This document shows positions 1 through 6,734 of a stretch of 21,763 bases of DNA, piece by piece. The stretch covers positions 1 to 21,763 of the forward strand of contig CAKRNW010000027.1 in the NCBI GenBank assembly GCA_934371505.1. The letters are read 5' to 3'. Both the position numbers and the translations under genes were made by a program. Origin of the DNA: an uncultured Lachnospiraceae bacterium (lineage in GTDB: Bacteria > Bacillota > Clostridia > Lachnospirales > Lachnospiraceae). The first letter of the stretch is position 1. Each line of letters begins with the position of its first letter. Under the pieces are notes generated by a model. The model was not told where the DNA came from, did not search any database, and worked only from the letters and a program-made list of their open reading frames with translations.

Positions 1-113
1 ACCCAAAAGCAAAAACCAGAAATACACTACCGTTCATTCCAAATAACCAAGAAGCAGGGCATTGGGTCTCATTTCCCAAATAGTAGTTTCAAAAATCATA
101 GAATATTGCAGTG

Positions 114-140
114 AAAAAGGCGGTTGATACCGTCTTTTTT
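114..140. terminator. Bidirectional intrinsic terminator
   Basis: An 11-bp stem (one G-U pair) runs 114-124 with 129-139, loop TGAT. It is flanked by A5 on the left and T6 on the right, so both transcripts would carry a U tract. This is the layout expected between convergent genes, suggesting that a plus-strand gene ends just outside or at the left edge of the window. Confidence 0.75.
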
Positions 141-143
141 GCT

Positions 144-180
144 GTCCTACGGAGGACACGCAAAGTCCTACGGAGGACAC
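144..180. repeat. Two 16-bp direct repeats, each a hairpin
   Basis: The 16-mer GTCCTACGGAGGACAC occurs exactly at 144-159 and 165-180, a 21-bp spacing. Each copy folds on itself (GTCCT, loop ACGG, AGGAC). The function is unknown; it could be a small dispersed repeat or a protein-binding pair about two helical turns apart. Confidence 0.7.
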
Positions 181-190
181 ATTTTCGTTT

Positions 191-223
191 GTTAGTTACC
201 TGTTTGTTACTTGTTAGTTACCG
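191..223. repeat. Three tandem 11-bp repeats
   Basis: Units at 191-201, 202-212 and 213-223 follow GTTAGTTACCT with one or two changes in the middle and last copies. The 11-bp period is close to one DNA turn, so a bound protein would meet all copies on one face. No gene starts nearby within the window, so a role is not evident. Confidence 0.6.
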
Positions 224-277
224 CAACAATTTTGTGTATTTTGATACGATTTGAGGAATCTTTCAAAAGTAAAGAAA

Positions 278-304
278 ACCCCGAAAACACTGCGTTTTCG
301 GGGT
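278..304 (-). terminator. Intrinsic terminator of rplM-rpsI
   Basis: A perfect 11-bp stem ACCCCGAAAAC / GTTTTCGGGGT (278-288 with 294-304, loop 289-293) lies 30 nt past the rpsI stop. Reading on the minus strand it is followed by TTTTCTTTACTTTT, a usable U-rich tail. It ends the rplM-rpsI transcript. Confidence 0.85.
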
Positions 305-333
305 CTGTTGCTTTTTTCTGATATTCTGTTGAA

Positions 334-729
334 TTATCGCTTGCTGAACTGCGGAGCGCGACGAGCTGCTTTGAGGCCGTATTTTTTACGCTCTTTCATA
401 CGAGGATCACGAGTCAGGAAACCAGCCTTTTTCAGGACAGGTCTGTACTCTGCATCAACCTGGAGTAATGCTCTTGCAACACCGTGACGGATTGCTCCTG
501 CCTGACCGGTAGTACCACCACCGCGTACATTAACCAGTACATCGAATTTCTCTGCATTGTCAGTAGCTACAAGGGGCTGACGAACGATAACTTTTAAGGT
601 TTCCAGACCAAAATACTCGTCAATGCCTCTCTTATTGATTGTAATATTTCCTTTGCCCGGTACTAAGTATACTCTGGCAACTGAACTTTTTCTTCTACCT
701 GTTCCGTAGTATCTTGCTTTGTTAGCCAT
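334..729 (-). CDS. rpsI: 30S ribosomal protein S9
   Basis: S9 (uS9) sits in the head of the small subunit, and its C-terminal tail reaches toward the P-site tRNA. The 131-residue product is the usual length. It has the family-typical start region YYGTGRRKSSVARV, the GGGTTGQAGAIRHG block near residues 70-85, and the invariant basic tail ending FSKR. The ATG is preceded by AAAGGAG. It lies 28 nt after rplM, the conserved rplM-rpsI pair found across bacteria, and is followed directly by a strong terminator. Nothing in the protein looks unusual. Confidence 0.98.
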   Translation of the reverse strand: MANKARYYGTGRRKSSVARVYLVPGKGNITINKRGIDEYFGLETLKVIVRQPLVATDNAEKFDVLVNVRGGGTTGQAGAIRHGVARALLQVDAEYRPVLKKAGFLTRDPRMKERKKYGLKAARRAPQFSKR

Positions 730-757
730 TTTAATTTTCTCCTTTCAGTCCCTCTAA

Positions 758-1186
758 TTAAAATGTTAATACTTCAGGTTTCTGAGCTGCCTGTTCGTGC
801 TCAGGTCCTGCGTATACATGAAGTTTGGTGAACATCTGTCTTCCTAAAGGTCCCTTGGGAAGCATTCCTTTTACAGCTAACTCGATAACCTTCTCAGGTT
901 TCTTTGCCAGCATCTCTCTTAAAGTAGCTTCTTTCATACCACCTACATAATCAGAGTGATGGTAGTAAATCTTCTGGTCTAACTTTTTACCGGTAACTTT
1001 AACTTTTGCAGCATTTACTACGATTACATAATCGCCACAATCCATGTGGGGAGTAAAGATCGCTTTGTTCTTTCCTCTTAAAACTTTTGCAACTTCGGAA
1101 GCTAAACGTCCGAGAGTCATATCAGTAGCATCAACTACATACCATTTTCTATCAATGGTAGCGGGGCTTGCCATAAATGTTTTCAT
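758..1186 (-). CDS. rplM: 50S ribosomal protein L13
   Basis: L13 (uL13) is an early-assembling large-subunit protein that binds 23S rRNA. At 142 residues it matches the family. Visible hallmarks are WYVVDATDMTLGRLAS near residues 15-30, the HMDCGDYVIVVNA block, the YYHHSDYVGG segment and the MLPKGPLGRQM loop. The ATG has a GGAGG site 7 nt upstream. The gene opens its own transcription unit: a perfect promoter at 1362-1390 and a leader of about 168 nt precede it, so it can be expressed independently of the truA-side genes. In Bacillota this kind of leader is a known site of L13 autoregulation; here that is inference. Confidence 0.98.
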   Translation of the reverse strand: MKTFMASPATIDRKWYVVDATDMTLGRLASEVAKVLRGKNKAIFTPHMDCGDYVIVVNAAKVKVTGKKLDQKIYYHHSDYVGGMKEATLREMLAKKPEKVIELAVKGMLPKGPLGRQMFTKLHVYAGPEHEQAAQKPEVLTF

Positions 1187-1355
1187 TGCATTTCCTCCAA
1201 AATTGAGTCTGTATAGACTTTCCTCACTTTGTGGTTCTTCGTTCCTCTCTCTGCAGATGTCCGGGCTGCATACAGATTCCTCAAAACCGGCTTTTGTTCT
1301 CTATTTCCAATGTCCTACCGGGGCTTTGGTAAAACATCATGAAACATTGTCACAG
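1187..1355 (-). promoter_or_regulatory. 5' leader of rplM-rpsI, candidate L13 leader
   Basis: About 168 nt lie between the predicted start of transcription (near 1355) and the rplM ATG. A small hairpin AGTCT/AGACT with loop ATAC (1205-1218) sits just before the GGAGG, and a longer-range TGCAG/CTGCA pairing is possible upstream. Rfam knows an L13 leader in Bacillota with this placement; I could not match the consensus by eye, so the identity is inferred from position. Confidence 0.45.
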
Positions 1356-1361
1356 TTACCT

Positions 1362-1390
1362 ATTATATAATGCAGGTTTCGGGCTGTCAA
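1362..1390 (-). promoter_or_regulatory. Housekeeping promoter for rplM-rpsI
   Basis: The minus strand reads TTGACA (1385-1390), a 17-nt spacer, then TATAAT (1362-1367). This is an exact sigma-A consensus at ideal spacing, and transcription should begin near 1355. Confidence 0.9.
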
Positions 1391-1400
1391 GCAGAAAGTT

Positions 1401-1422
1401 CCCGAATTTGCCCCGAATTTGC
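1401..1422. repeat. 11-bp tandem duplication upstream of rplM promoter
   Basis: CCCGAATTTGC occurs twice back to back (1401-1411, 1412-1422). It lies between the stop of the upstream gene (1434) and the rplM -35 box, 11 bp from the -35. It may be an upstream element or binding site, or a chance duplication. Confidence 0.6.
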
Positions 1423-1433
1423 CCTATTCTGTT

Positions 1434-3173
1434 TTAATACAACATATCCGGCAGCGCATCCTGAATGTCATCATAGAGATCCATGTAATCGTCTTCGTCC
1501 GCATTGCCCAGATCAAACTCTTTATAAGAAGGTTTGGAAATAGATGCTTTGCTGTTGATACTCATGTAACCTGAAAATTCCATGGACCCATCAGAATAGG
1601 AATCCTTATATTTCAGGCTGTCAAAGGTAAGCATCAGTTCATTGGAGGATTTCTTTACTTTTCCCTCTACGCTGAACTTCGTCTCATACGCTCCCAGATC
1701 CATGGTCAGATCTCCACTCTTGGAGTCATAAGTCCATTCGATAGTTGCATCCAGTCCGTCTACTTCGATTTCGTTCTGCTCTACGCTGCCCTTTGTCTTA
1801 CCGGTCTTTGTAATGGAAAGCTCATCTCTGTCAACCTCAAGAGTGGCTTCCCAGTTCTGCATGGGATAATCGCCGCCTTTGATCTGTAATTCCGCGGTCA
1901 GGTCATCCTCATTGTCATCTACTACAACAGCCGCCAGCTGATTCTTGTACAGATACAGGGTCAGATCTATATCCGGCATATCCTTCAGGGCACTCTTCAG
2001 CTCTTTGAAGGAATCGTTCAGATCCATGCCACTTAAGTCAACATCAAAATCATCGCCTAAGGTATCAAATAAATCTTCCATTTCTTTCTGCTGGTTCTCA
2101 AAGTACTCATCATAGACAGCCTTAACCGATTCTAACATATCAATCAGCATGTCATCGGTCACTGTGATGGTATATGCTTTGCAGCCATGCTTTTTACCGT
2201 TTACTTCATAATCCTGGCTTTTTCCGGTTTCAAACTTCCAGGTCTTGAAGTTCTTGGAAAGTGCTTTCGCCAGGTCAGCAGACATCTTTTTATTCTGCTT
2301 ACTGTTATCACGGCTGGTTGCCCACTGTAACAGTGTATCCAGCTGTTTAACAGCATCGTCACCCATGGCATCCACCAGAAAACCGTCTTTATCCTCTGTA
2401 AAATTGTATACAAAGGTATAGTCCATAAGCTGGGGAACTGCCAGTGCCAGTTCTTTCTTATCCATATAGGACTCAAAACCGAGGTCTAAGTCATAGGCAT
2501 CCCATTTAAATGTACCGTTTAAACCATAGGTACCTTTGCCAGTGTTGGCTGCAAGCTGCATATCAACACCCATTCCTTCCAGCTCATCATAATAGCTGTA
2601 GTCCATATTCTCTACATTCACGCCGATTCCCAGGGTAAACTCTCCGTCTTTTACCAGATCCGTATACTGCATTTCCTTCATCAGTGGACTAAGTTCACAG
2701 GTTTTTGCAATCGCAGTTGCAATCTTCGCATTGGTTCCGCCGCCAAATGCCTTTACAACCACAACACCCAGAACGACAACCAGCACTACAATCGCTGCCA
2801 CAATCAGTGTCCATGCCGGGAATTTCTTCTTTGGTGCGGCAAACTGAGGAGCATCTCCGGCTGTGTTTCCGTAGACCGGGTCTCCGGTCTGGGGATCAAA
2901 TCCGGTCTGTACCTGCTCTGCCGTCTCTCCGTAAATGGGGGCTCCGGTTTCAGAATCGTAGCCGGTAATCTGTTTCGGTGCTGCCTCTCCGTAAATCGGT
3001 TCACCTGTCTGGGGATCGTAACCGATGATCTCCTGTGCAGGTGTCTCCTCTGTCGGGGTCTCTTCTACAGGTGTCTCCTGCACGGGTGTCTCCTTTGCCG
3101 GGGTTTCATTGGTGCCAGGCTCATCCGATGTTTCGATGGGTTCGCCGGTCATTGGATCATAGCTAATACTCAA
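1434..3173 (-). CDS. Uncharacterised single-pass membrane protein with YDPxTGEPIY repeats
   Basis: I do not recognise a named family. From the TTG at 3173 (GGGAGG 8 nt upstream) the product is 579 residues. A repeat of the form YDPxTGEPIY occurs near residues 5, 52, 72 and 92; the last three are spaced exactly 20 apart. Between the first two is a Thr/Pro/Glu-rich stretch of ETPx units. A KKK cluster is followed by one hydrophobic helix at about 119-143, then an acidic ectodomain of about 435 residues with two cysteines. The positive-inside rule puts the repeat tail in the cytoplasm and the large domain outside. There is no signal peptide or lipobox. The start overlaps the truA stop by 11 nt, implying translational coupling. 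The open frame extends further, to 3245, but that start lies deep inside truA and has poorer support. Confidence 0.8.
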   Translation of the reverse strand: MSISYDPMTGEPIETSDEPGTNETPAKETPVQETPVEETPTEETPAQEIIGYDPQTGEPIYGEAAPKQITGYDSETGAPIYGETAEQVQTGFDPQTGDPVYGNTAGDAPQFAAPKKKFPAWTLIVAAIVVLVVVLGVVVVKAFGGGTNAKIATAIAKTCELSPLMKEMQYTDLVKDGEFTLGIGVNVENMDYSYYDELEGMGVDMQLAANTGKGTYGLNGTFKWDAYDLDLGFESYMDKKELALAVPQLMDYTFVYNFTEDKDGFLVDAMGDDAVKQLDTLLQWATSRDNSKQNKKMSADLAKALSKNFKTWKFETGKSQDYEVNGKKHGCKAYTITVTDDMLIDMLESVKAVYDEYFENQQKEMEDLFDTLGDDFDVDLSGMDLNDSFKELKSALKDMPDIDLTLYLYKNQLAAVVVDDNEDDLTAELQIKGGDYPMQNWEATLEVDRDELSITKTGKTKGSVEQNEIEVDGLDATIEWTYDSKSGDLTMDLGAYETKFSVEGKVKKSSNELMLTFDSLKYKDSYSDGSMEFSGYMSINSKASISKPSYKEFDLGNADEDDYMDLYDDIQDALPDMLY

Positions 3174-3960
3174 TTTTTTGTCCTCCCTCTTTTGTTGGTT
3201 CAACTTGTATCGGTGCAGTATCCTGTAACAGTTCATACTGCACAAGCATTAAGCCGCAGGCAGGGGCTGTAGGGCCTGCCGCCTTGCGATCCTTTGCTTC
3301 TAAAATCATGGGAATCTGTTCCGGTTCCCGTTTTCCGGCACCCACTTCCATCAGCGTACCGGCAATGATTCTTACCATATTATACAGGAAACCGGTTCCC
3401 TGTACTTTTATTATAATTTCATCCCGGTCTTTTGTCACCTCACAGGCGGTCACAGTACGCACCGTGGTTTCTGCCTGGGTATGTACACTGCAGAAACTTT
3501 TAAAATCATAGGTTCCTGTCAGATGCTTCGCTGCCTGCTGCATCCTGGTCACATTTAATGGAACATAGGTAAAATGTGCATAACGGGTTCTGGTGGGATC
3601 GGGAAATTCACGGTTAAGAATATGATATTCGTAAGTTTTCAGACTATGACAGTGTCTGGGGTGAAAATCGGATGCTGTTTCCTCGGATTTCTGGATGCGG
3701 ATGTCCTCCGGCAGACGTTGGTTTAACGCATAGGCATATTTGTCTGCCGGCATTCTCGCCTCCGTATCAAAAACCGTCACATTGCACCGGGCATGTACTC
3801 CTGCATCCGTTCGGCTGGCTCCAATGACCTCGGTTTCTTTTCCGAGAAGGGATCGGATTGCCTTTTTCAGTTCTCCCTCAATGGTAGTTCCATTATTCTG
3901 ATCCTGAAAACCGTGGTAATTAGTTCCATCATAGGCCACGGTCAGTTTAATTCGCTTCAA
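3163..3960 (-). CDS. truA: tRNA pseudouridine(38-40) synthase TruA
   Basis: TruA converts uridines 38, 39 and 40 in the tRNA anticodon arm to pseudouridine. Starting at TTG 3960, it is 265 residues, the normal size. Its N-terminus, KLTVAYDGTNYHGFQ, is family-typical. The catalytic aspartate is D52 in the motif GASRTDAGVHA. The later GTGFLYNMVRIIAGTL block is also characteristic. The TTG overlaps the ecfT stop (TTGA, 4 nt) and has GGGAGAG about 9 nt upstream. A longer reading frame to 4089 exists, but its extra N-terminus is the shadow of ecfT. The 3' end carries the ribosome-binding site of the next gene. Confidence 0.95.
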   Translation of the reverse strand: MKRIKLTVAYDGTNYHGFQDQNNGTTIEGELKKAIRSLLGKETEVIGASRTDAGVHARCNVTVFDTEARMPADKYAYALNQRLPEDIRIQKSEETASDFHPRHCHSLKTYEYHILNREFPDPTRTRYAHFTYVPLNVTRMQQAAKHLTGTYDFKSFCSVHTQAETTVRTVTACEVTKDRDEIIIKVQGTGFLYNMVRIIAGTLMEVGAGKREPEQIPMILEAKDRKAAGPTAPACGLMLVQYELLQDTAPIQVEPTKEGGQKIEY

Positions 3961-4763
3961 ATCGGTAATACTCTCCCAATCACGATTGCGGCAATCAGAT
4001 ATGACCAGAGAATCACATAGGCAATGTAATCTCTTTTTTGATAAATCAAAGGTTTCATTTTGGTGCGATGCTCTCCGCCACGATAGCATCTTGCCTCCAT
4101 GGCCATGGCCAGATCATTGGCTCTGCGGAAGGCAGAAATAAACAGGGGTACCAGTAATGGCACCATGCTCTTTGCCTTTTTTACCAGATTTCCACTTTCA
4201 AAATCCGCGCCTCTGGCAATCTGTGCTTTCATAATCTTATCTGTTTCTTCCATTAAAATAGGAATAAAACGTAGTGCAATGGACATCATCATGGCAATCT
4301 CATGAACCGGCACATGGAATACTTTCAAAGACCCCATCAGCTTTTCCAGACCATCTGTGAGGTTATTGGGTGTAGTGGTAAGGGTCATGAGTGAAGACCC
4401 CATAATCAGGAAGGATAATCGAATTGCCATCATCACAGCGATTTGCAATCCTTCCCTGGTAATCGTCAGTTTCCAGATGGAAAGTAAAGGTTCTCCCGGT
4501 GTGAGAAACAGATTAAAAACCACGGTAAGCATCAGAATGAATACAATGGCTTTCATTCCCTTGACCATGAATTTCACCGGCACACGGGATAAATGAATCA
4601 TCCAGGCAAGGAAGAGAAATGCCAGCAGATATCCTACCCAGTTTTGCACAACGAACAGAGATATAATATAAAAAAGTGTGGCCACCAGTTTCACTCTGGG
4701 GTCTAAACGATGGATGACGGAATCAGCCTGATAGTATTGTCCTAAAGTAATATCCCGCATCAT
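3957..4763 (-). CDS. ecfT: ECF transporter transmembrane subunit EcfT
   Basis: EcfT is the membrane scaffold that links the two EcfA ATPases to interchangeable vitamin- or metal-binding S components. The 268-residue product has hydrophobic helices spread over its N-terminal two thirds. It carries the two coupling motifs used to contact the ATPases: IARGAD near 182-187 and EARCYRGG near 223-230, where the usual ARG reads ARC. I place the start at ATG 4763 because MMRDITLGQYYQADS matches the family N-terminus and its ATGA overlaps the ecfA2 stop. An in-frame GTG at 4772 would add three residues but lacks a clear ribosome-binding site. No S component is encoded in the window, so it probably serves several S subunits elsewhere. 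Confidence 0.95.
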   Translation of the reverse strand: MMRDITLGQYYQADSVIHRLDPRVKLVATLFYIISLFVVQNWVGYLLAFLFLAWMIHLSRVPVKFMVKGMKAIVFILMLTVVFNLFLTPGEPLLSIWKLTITREGLQIAVMMAIRLSFLIMGSSLMTLTTTPNNLTDGLEKLMGSLKVFHVPVHEIAMMMSIALRFIPILMEETDKIMKAQIARGADFESGNLVKKAKSMVPLLVPLFISAFRRANDLAMAMEARCYRGGEHRTKMKPLIYQKRDYIAYVILWSYLIAAIVIGRVLPI

Positions 4764-5632
4764 TTCCGCCACGCATTCTGGTGTCTTTTCTCCAACGCCT
4801 TCAAAACTTCCTCTTGGGCTTCCTCAATGGTAATGGCATCCGGATTCACATCAAATCCGTTTTTGCGCAGCTGATGCATCATATAGGTGACCTGGGGAGC
4901 TGCCAGTCCCATAGCCTCCAGTTCCTCCACATGGCGGAACACCTCTCTTGGAGCATCATCATACATTTTTCTGCCGTGATCCATGACTACAATGCGGTTT
5001 ACATATTCTGCCACATCGTCCATGCTATGGCTTACCAACACAATGGTCATTCCTGTTTTTTTCCGTAAGGAGGAAATCAGTTCCAGGATTTCACTGCGTC
5101 CTTTGGGGTCTAAGCCGGCTGTAGGCTCATCCAGGATCAACACTTCCGGTTTCATCGCCAGGACTCCGGCAATTGCCACCCGTCTCTTCTGGCCTCCGGA
5201 GAGGTCAAAAGGAGACTGATAGAAGTATTCGTCCTCCAGCCCCACCTGTTTCAGTGCTTCGTAGGCACGAAGCTGTACTTCTTTCTGGCTAAGTCCCAGA
5301 TTTTTGGGTCCAAAGCACACATCGGAGAATACATCTACCTCGAAAAGCTGATGTTCCGGATATTGGAATACCAGTCCCACTTTGCTTCGCAGTTCCTTTT
5401 TATGAAATTGATCGTCGTCTATGTCTTCGCCGTTATAATAAATATGTCCTGAGGTGGCCTTCATCAAACCATTTAAGTGCTGAACCAGTGTGGATTTCCC
5501 TGATCCGGTGTGTCCGATCAGCCCGATGAATTCCCCATCCCGGATTGCCAGACTCACATCATCCAGTGCTTTCACTGCCATATTTGTGTCGGCTTCGTAG
5601 ACATGATTCACATGATCTACAATAATCGACAT
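4760..5632 (-). CDS. ecfA2: ECF transporter ATP-binding subunit EcfA2
   Basis: One of two ABC ATPases that power group II ECF transporters. The 290-residue chain has Walker A GHTGSGKST (40-48), a Q-loop glutamine at 90, signature LSGGQ (144-148) and Walker B LILDE with catalytic E169. The C-terminal extension (about 235-290) is typical of EcfA dimers. It is called EcfA2 from its second position and its GHTGSGKST variant of Walker A. The ATG shares one base with the ecfA1 stop (TAATG), so both ATPases should be made in equal amounts. Confidence 0.95.
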   Translation of the reverse strand: MSIIVDHVNHVYEADTNMAVKALDDVSLAIRDGEFIGLIGHTGSGKSTLVQHLNGLMKATSGHIYYNGEDIDDDQFHKKELRSKVGLVFQYPEHQLFEVDVFSDVCFGPKNLGLSQKEVQLRAYEALKQVGLEDEYFYQSPFDLSGGQKRRVAIAGVLAMKPEVLILDEPTAGLDPKGRSEILELISSLRKKTGMTIVLVSHSMDDVAEYVNRIVVMDHGRKMYDDAPREVFRHVEELEAMGLAAPQVTYMMHQLRKNGFDVNPDAITIEEAQEEVLKALEKRHQNAWRK

Positions 5633-6483
5633 TATTTTACTCCTTGTAATGCCTGTACCAATTCTTCTGTTGTCAAAATACCGTCCGGCAGAGGCACACC
5701 GCTTAGTTTTAACTCATGGGCAAGCAGTGTCACCTGGGGAACATCCAGGCGCAATGCCTTCAGTTGATCCACCTGGGAAAAGATCTCTCTTGGTGTCCCT
5801 TCCATGGCGATATGTCCTTTATCCATGACAAATACTTTGTCTGCATGAATAATTTCTTCCATATAATGAGTGATTAAAATCACTGTTACTTTTTCCACAT
5901 CGTTTAATGCACGGACAGCCCGGATCACTTCTTTCCGGCCACTGGGATCTAACATTGCCGTGGGCTCATCTAAAACAATACATTTGGGATGCATAGCGAT
6001 GACGCCTGCTATGGAAACTCTCTGTTTCTGTCCGCCGGAAAGCTTATTGGGGGAATATTTGCGGTACTCATACATGCCTACTGCTTTCAGGCTCTCCTCC
6101 ACCCGTTCCCAGATCTCTTTCGTGGGAATCCCCATGTTCTCCGGTCCGAAGCCCACATCCTCTTCCACAATCTGTCCGATGATCTGGTTATCCGGATTCT
6201 GAAATACCATTCCTGCGGTCTGGCGGATATCCCAGAGGTATTTTTCTTCCGTTGTATCCTTGCCATCCACCCAGATGGTACCGTCTGATGGATACAAAAT
6301 AGCATTCATATGCTTGGCAAGAGTGGACTTTCCGGAGCCGTTATGCCCCAAAATGGCAATAAACTGTCCTTGGGCAATGTCCAGATCCACATGGTCAACC
6401 GCTGTGGTAATCCCTTCTACATTGCCCTCTTCGTCTCTGCGAATATATTCATATACTAACTGGCTTGCCTTAATGATACCCAA
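5632..6483 (-). CDS. ecfA1: ECF transporter ATP-binding subunit EcfA1
   Basis: The partner ATPase of EcfA2 in the ECF energising module. From the TTG at 6483 it is 283 residues with Walker A GHNGSGKST (46-54), Q-loop near 95, signature LSGGQ (148-152) and Walker B IVLDE (E173). Placement directly after rplQ and before ecfA2-ecfT-truA is the classic Bacillota arrangement. The start is uncertain: TTG 6483 gives the family-like MGIIKA and has AAGGA 10 nt upstream; GTG 6492 adds three residues, but AAGGA would be only 1 nt away. Its own promoter lies at 6516-6544, giving a short leader. Confidence 0.94.
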   Translation of the reverse strand: MGIIKASQLVYEYIRRDEEGNVEGITTAVDHVDLDIAQGQFIAILGHNGSGKSTLAKHMNAILYPSDGTIWVDGKDTTEEKYLWDIRQTAGMVFQNPDNQIIGQIVEEDVGFGPENMGIPTKEIWERVEESLKAVGMYEYRKYSPNKLSGGQKQRVSIAGVIAMHPKCIVLDEPTAMLDPSGRKEVIRAVRALNDVEKVTVILITHYMEEIIHADKVFVMDKGHIAMEGTPREIFSQVDQLKALRLDVPQVTLLAHELKLSGVPLPDGILTTEELVQALQGVK

Positions 6484-6515
6484 TTGTCCCACATCCTTGC
6501 ATAATATCGTTTTCT

Positions 6516-6544
6516 ATTTTAGATGATATGTGATATACTGTCAA
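6516..6544 (-). promoter_or_regulatory. Promoter of the ecfA1-ecfA2-ecfT-truA operon
   Basis: The minus strand reads TTGACA (6539-6544), a 17-nt spacer, then TAAAAT (6516-6521). Transcription would start near 6509, leaving roughly 25 nt before the ecfA1 start. The -35 box abuts the -10 of an opposing promoter. Confidence 0.8.
6531..6539 (+). promoter_or_regulatory. Possible extended -10 promoter for the 48-aa gene
   Basis: TGATATACT fits an extended -10 (TGn + TATACT). No good -35 is seen at 17 bp. It would start transcription near 6546, just before the GGGAGG at 6549. It overlaps the -35 of the opposing ecf promoter by one base, at 6539. Confidence 0.45.
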
Positions 6545-6563
6545 CAATGGGAGGTTGTAGAGT

Positions 6564-6710
6564 ATGAAGAATTTTCCCTGGAAAAATGTGTTGATTCTAT
6601 TAGCTTTGATCTTTGCCTGTGTCTTTCTGGCACGTACACTGACCCACTCAGAAACGATTGTTGAATATGTAGAAAAGAATCAGGTAATGCAAAGTGAGCA
6701 GGTCGATTGA
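6564..6710 (+). CDS. Small membrane peptide, 48 aa, unknown function
   Basis: This is the only plus-strand gene in the window. ATG 6564 follows a strong GGGAGG at 6549-6554 with a 9-nt spacer and runs 48 codons to TGA 6708. The peptide begins MKNFPWKN, then has a hydrophobic helix at about residues 9-23 (VLILLALIFACVFLA), then a polar, partly acidic tail of about 25 residues. One Lys/Trp-rich end before the helix suggests N-in topology with the tail outside. It sits between convergent rplQ and divergent ecfA1, with its own candidate promoter and a terminator overlapping its stop. I do not know a family for it. A good ribosome-binding site, helix and terminator make it likely real, but length alone gives little statistical support. 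Confidence 0.6.
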   Translation: MKNFPWKNVLILLALIFACVFLARTLTHSETIVEYVEKNQVMQSEQVD

Positions 6711-6720
6711 CCTGCTCACT
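6693..6720. terminator. Hairpin terminator between the 48-aa gene and rplQ
   Basis: A perfect 12-bp stem AGTGAGCAGGTC / GACCTGCTCACT with loop GATT. On the plus strand it is followed by CATTTTCTT, and the 48-aa stop codon spans the loop and the start of the 3' arm. On the minus strand it lies 15 nt after the rplQ stop but has only TTGCATT behind it, so it is weaker in that direction. It probably separates the ribosomal operon from ecfA1. Confidence 0.75.
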
Positions 6721-6734
6721 CATTTTCTTATGGA

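Larger units (their letters stand above)
1..333. other. Gene-free stretch downstream of rpsI
   Basis: No convincing complete gene lies here. It contains, from right to left, the rpsI terminator (278-304), three 11-bp tandem repeats (191-223), two copies of a 16-bp hairpin sequence (144-180) and a bidirectional terminator (114-139). Two plus-strand frames are open from base 1, one to a TAG at 81-83 and one to a TGA at 112-114. The 3' end of a gene beginning outside the window could therefore finish just before the terminator, but the fragments are too short to judge. Confidence 0.5.

Noticed and set aside
1..114. Possible C-terminus of a plus-strand gene entering from the left
   Set aside because: Two plus-strand frames are open for only 27 and 37 codons and neither resembles a known family; position before a terminator is suggestive but insufficient.
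144..180. Resemblance of the repeat to the CCTACGGGAGG segment of 16S rRNA
   Set aside because: Both are simple hairpin-forming sequences; the match is short and lacks the surrounding rRNA sequence.
3174..3245. Extended N-terminus of the membrane protein back to 3245
   Set aside because: The extra 24 residues lie inside truA, have no ribosome-binding site at the first ATG, and the TTG at 3173 has GGGAGG at the right distance.
3961..4089. Extended N-terminus of TruA back to 4089
   Set aside because: It would overlap ecfT by more than 130 bases, and the family N-terminus KLTVAYDGTNYHGF begins right after TTG 3960.
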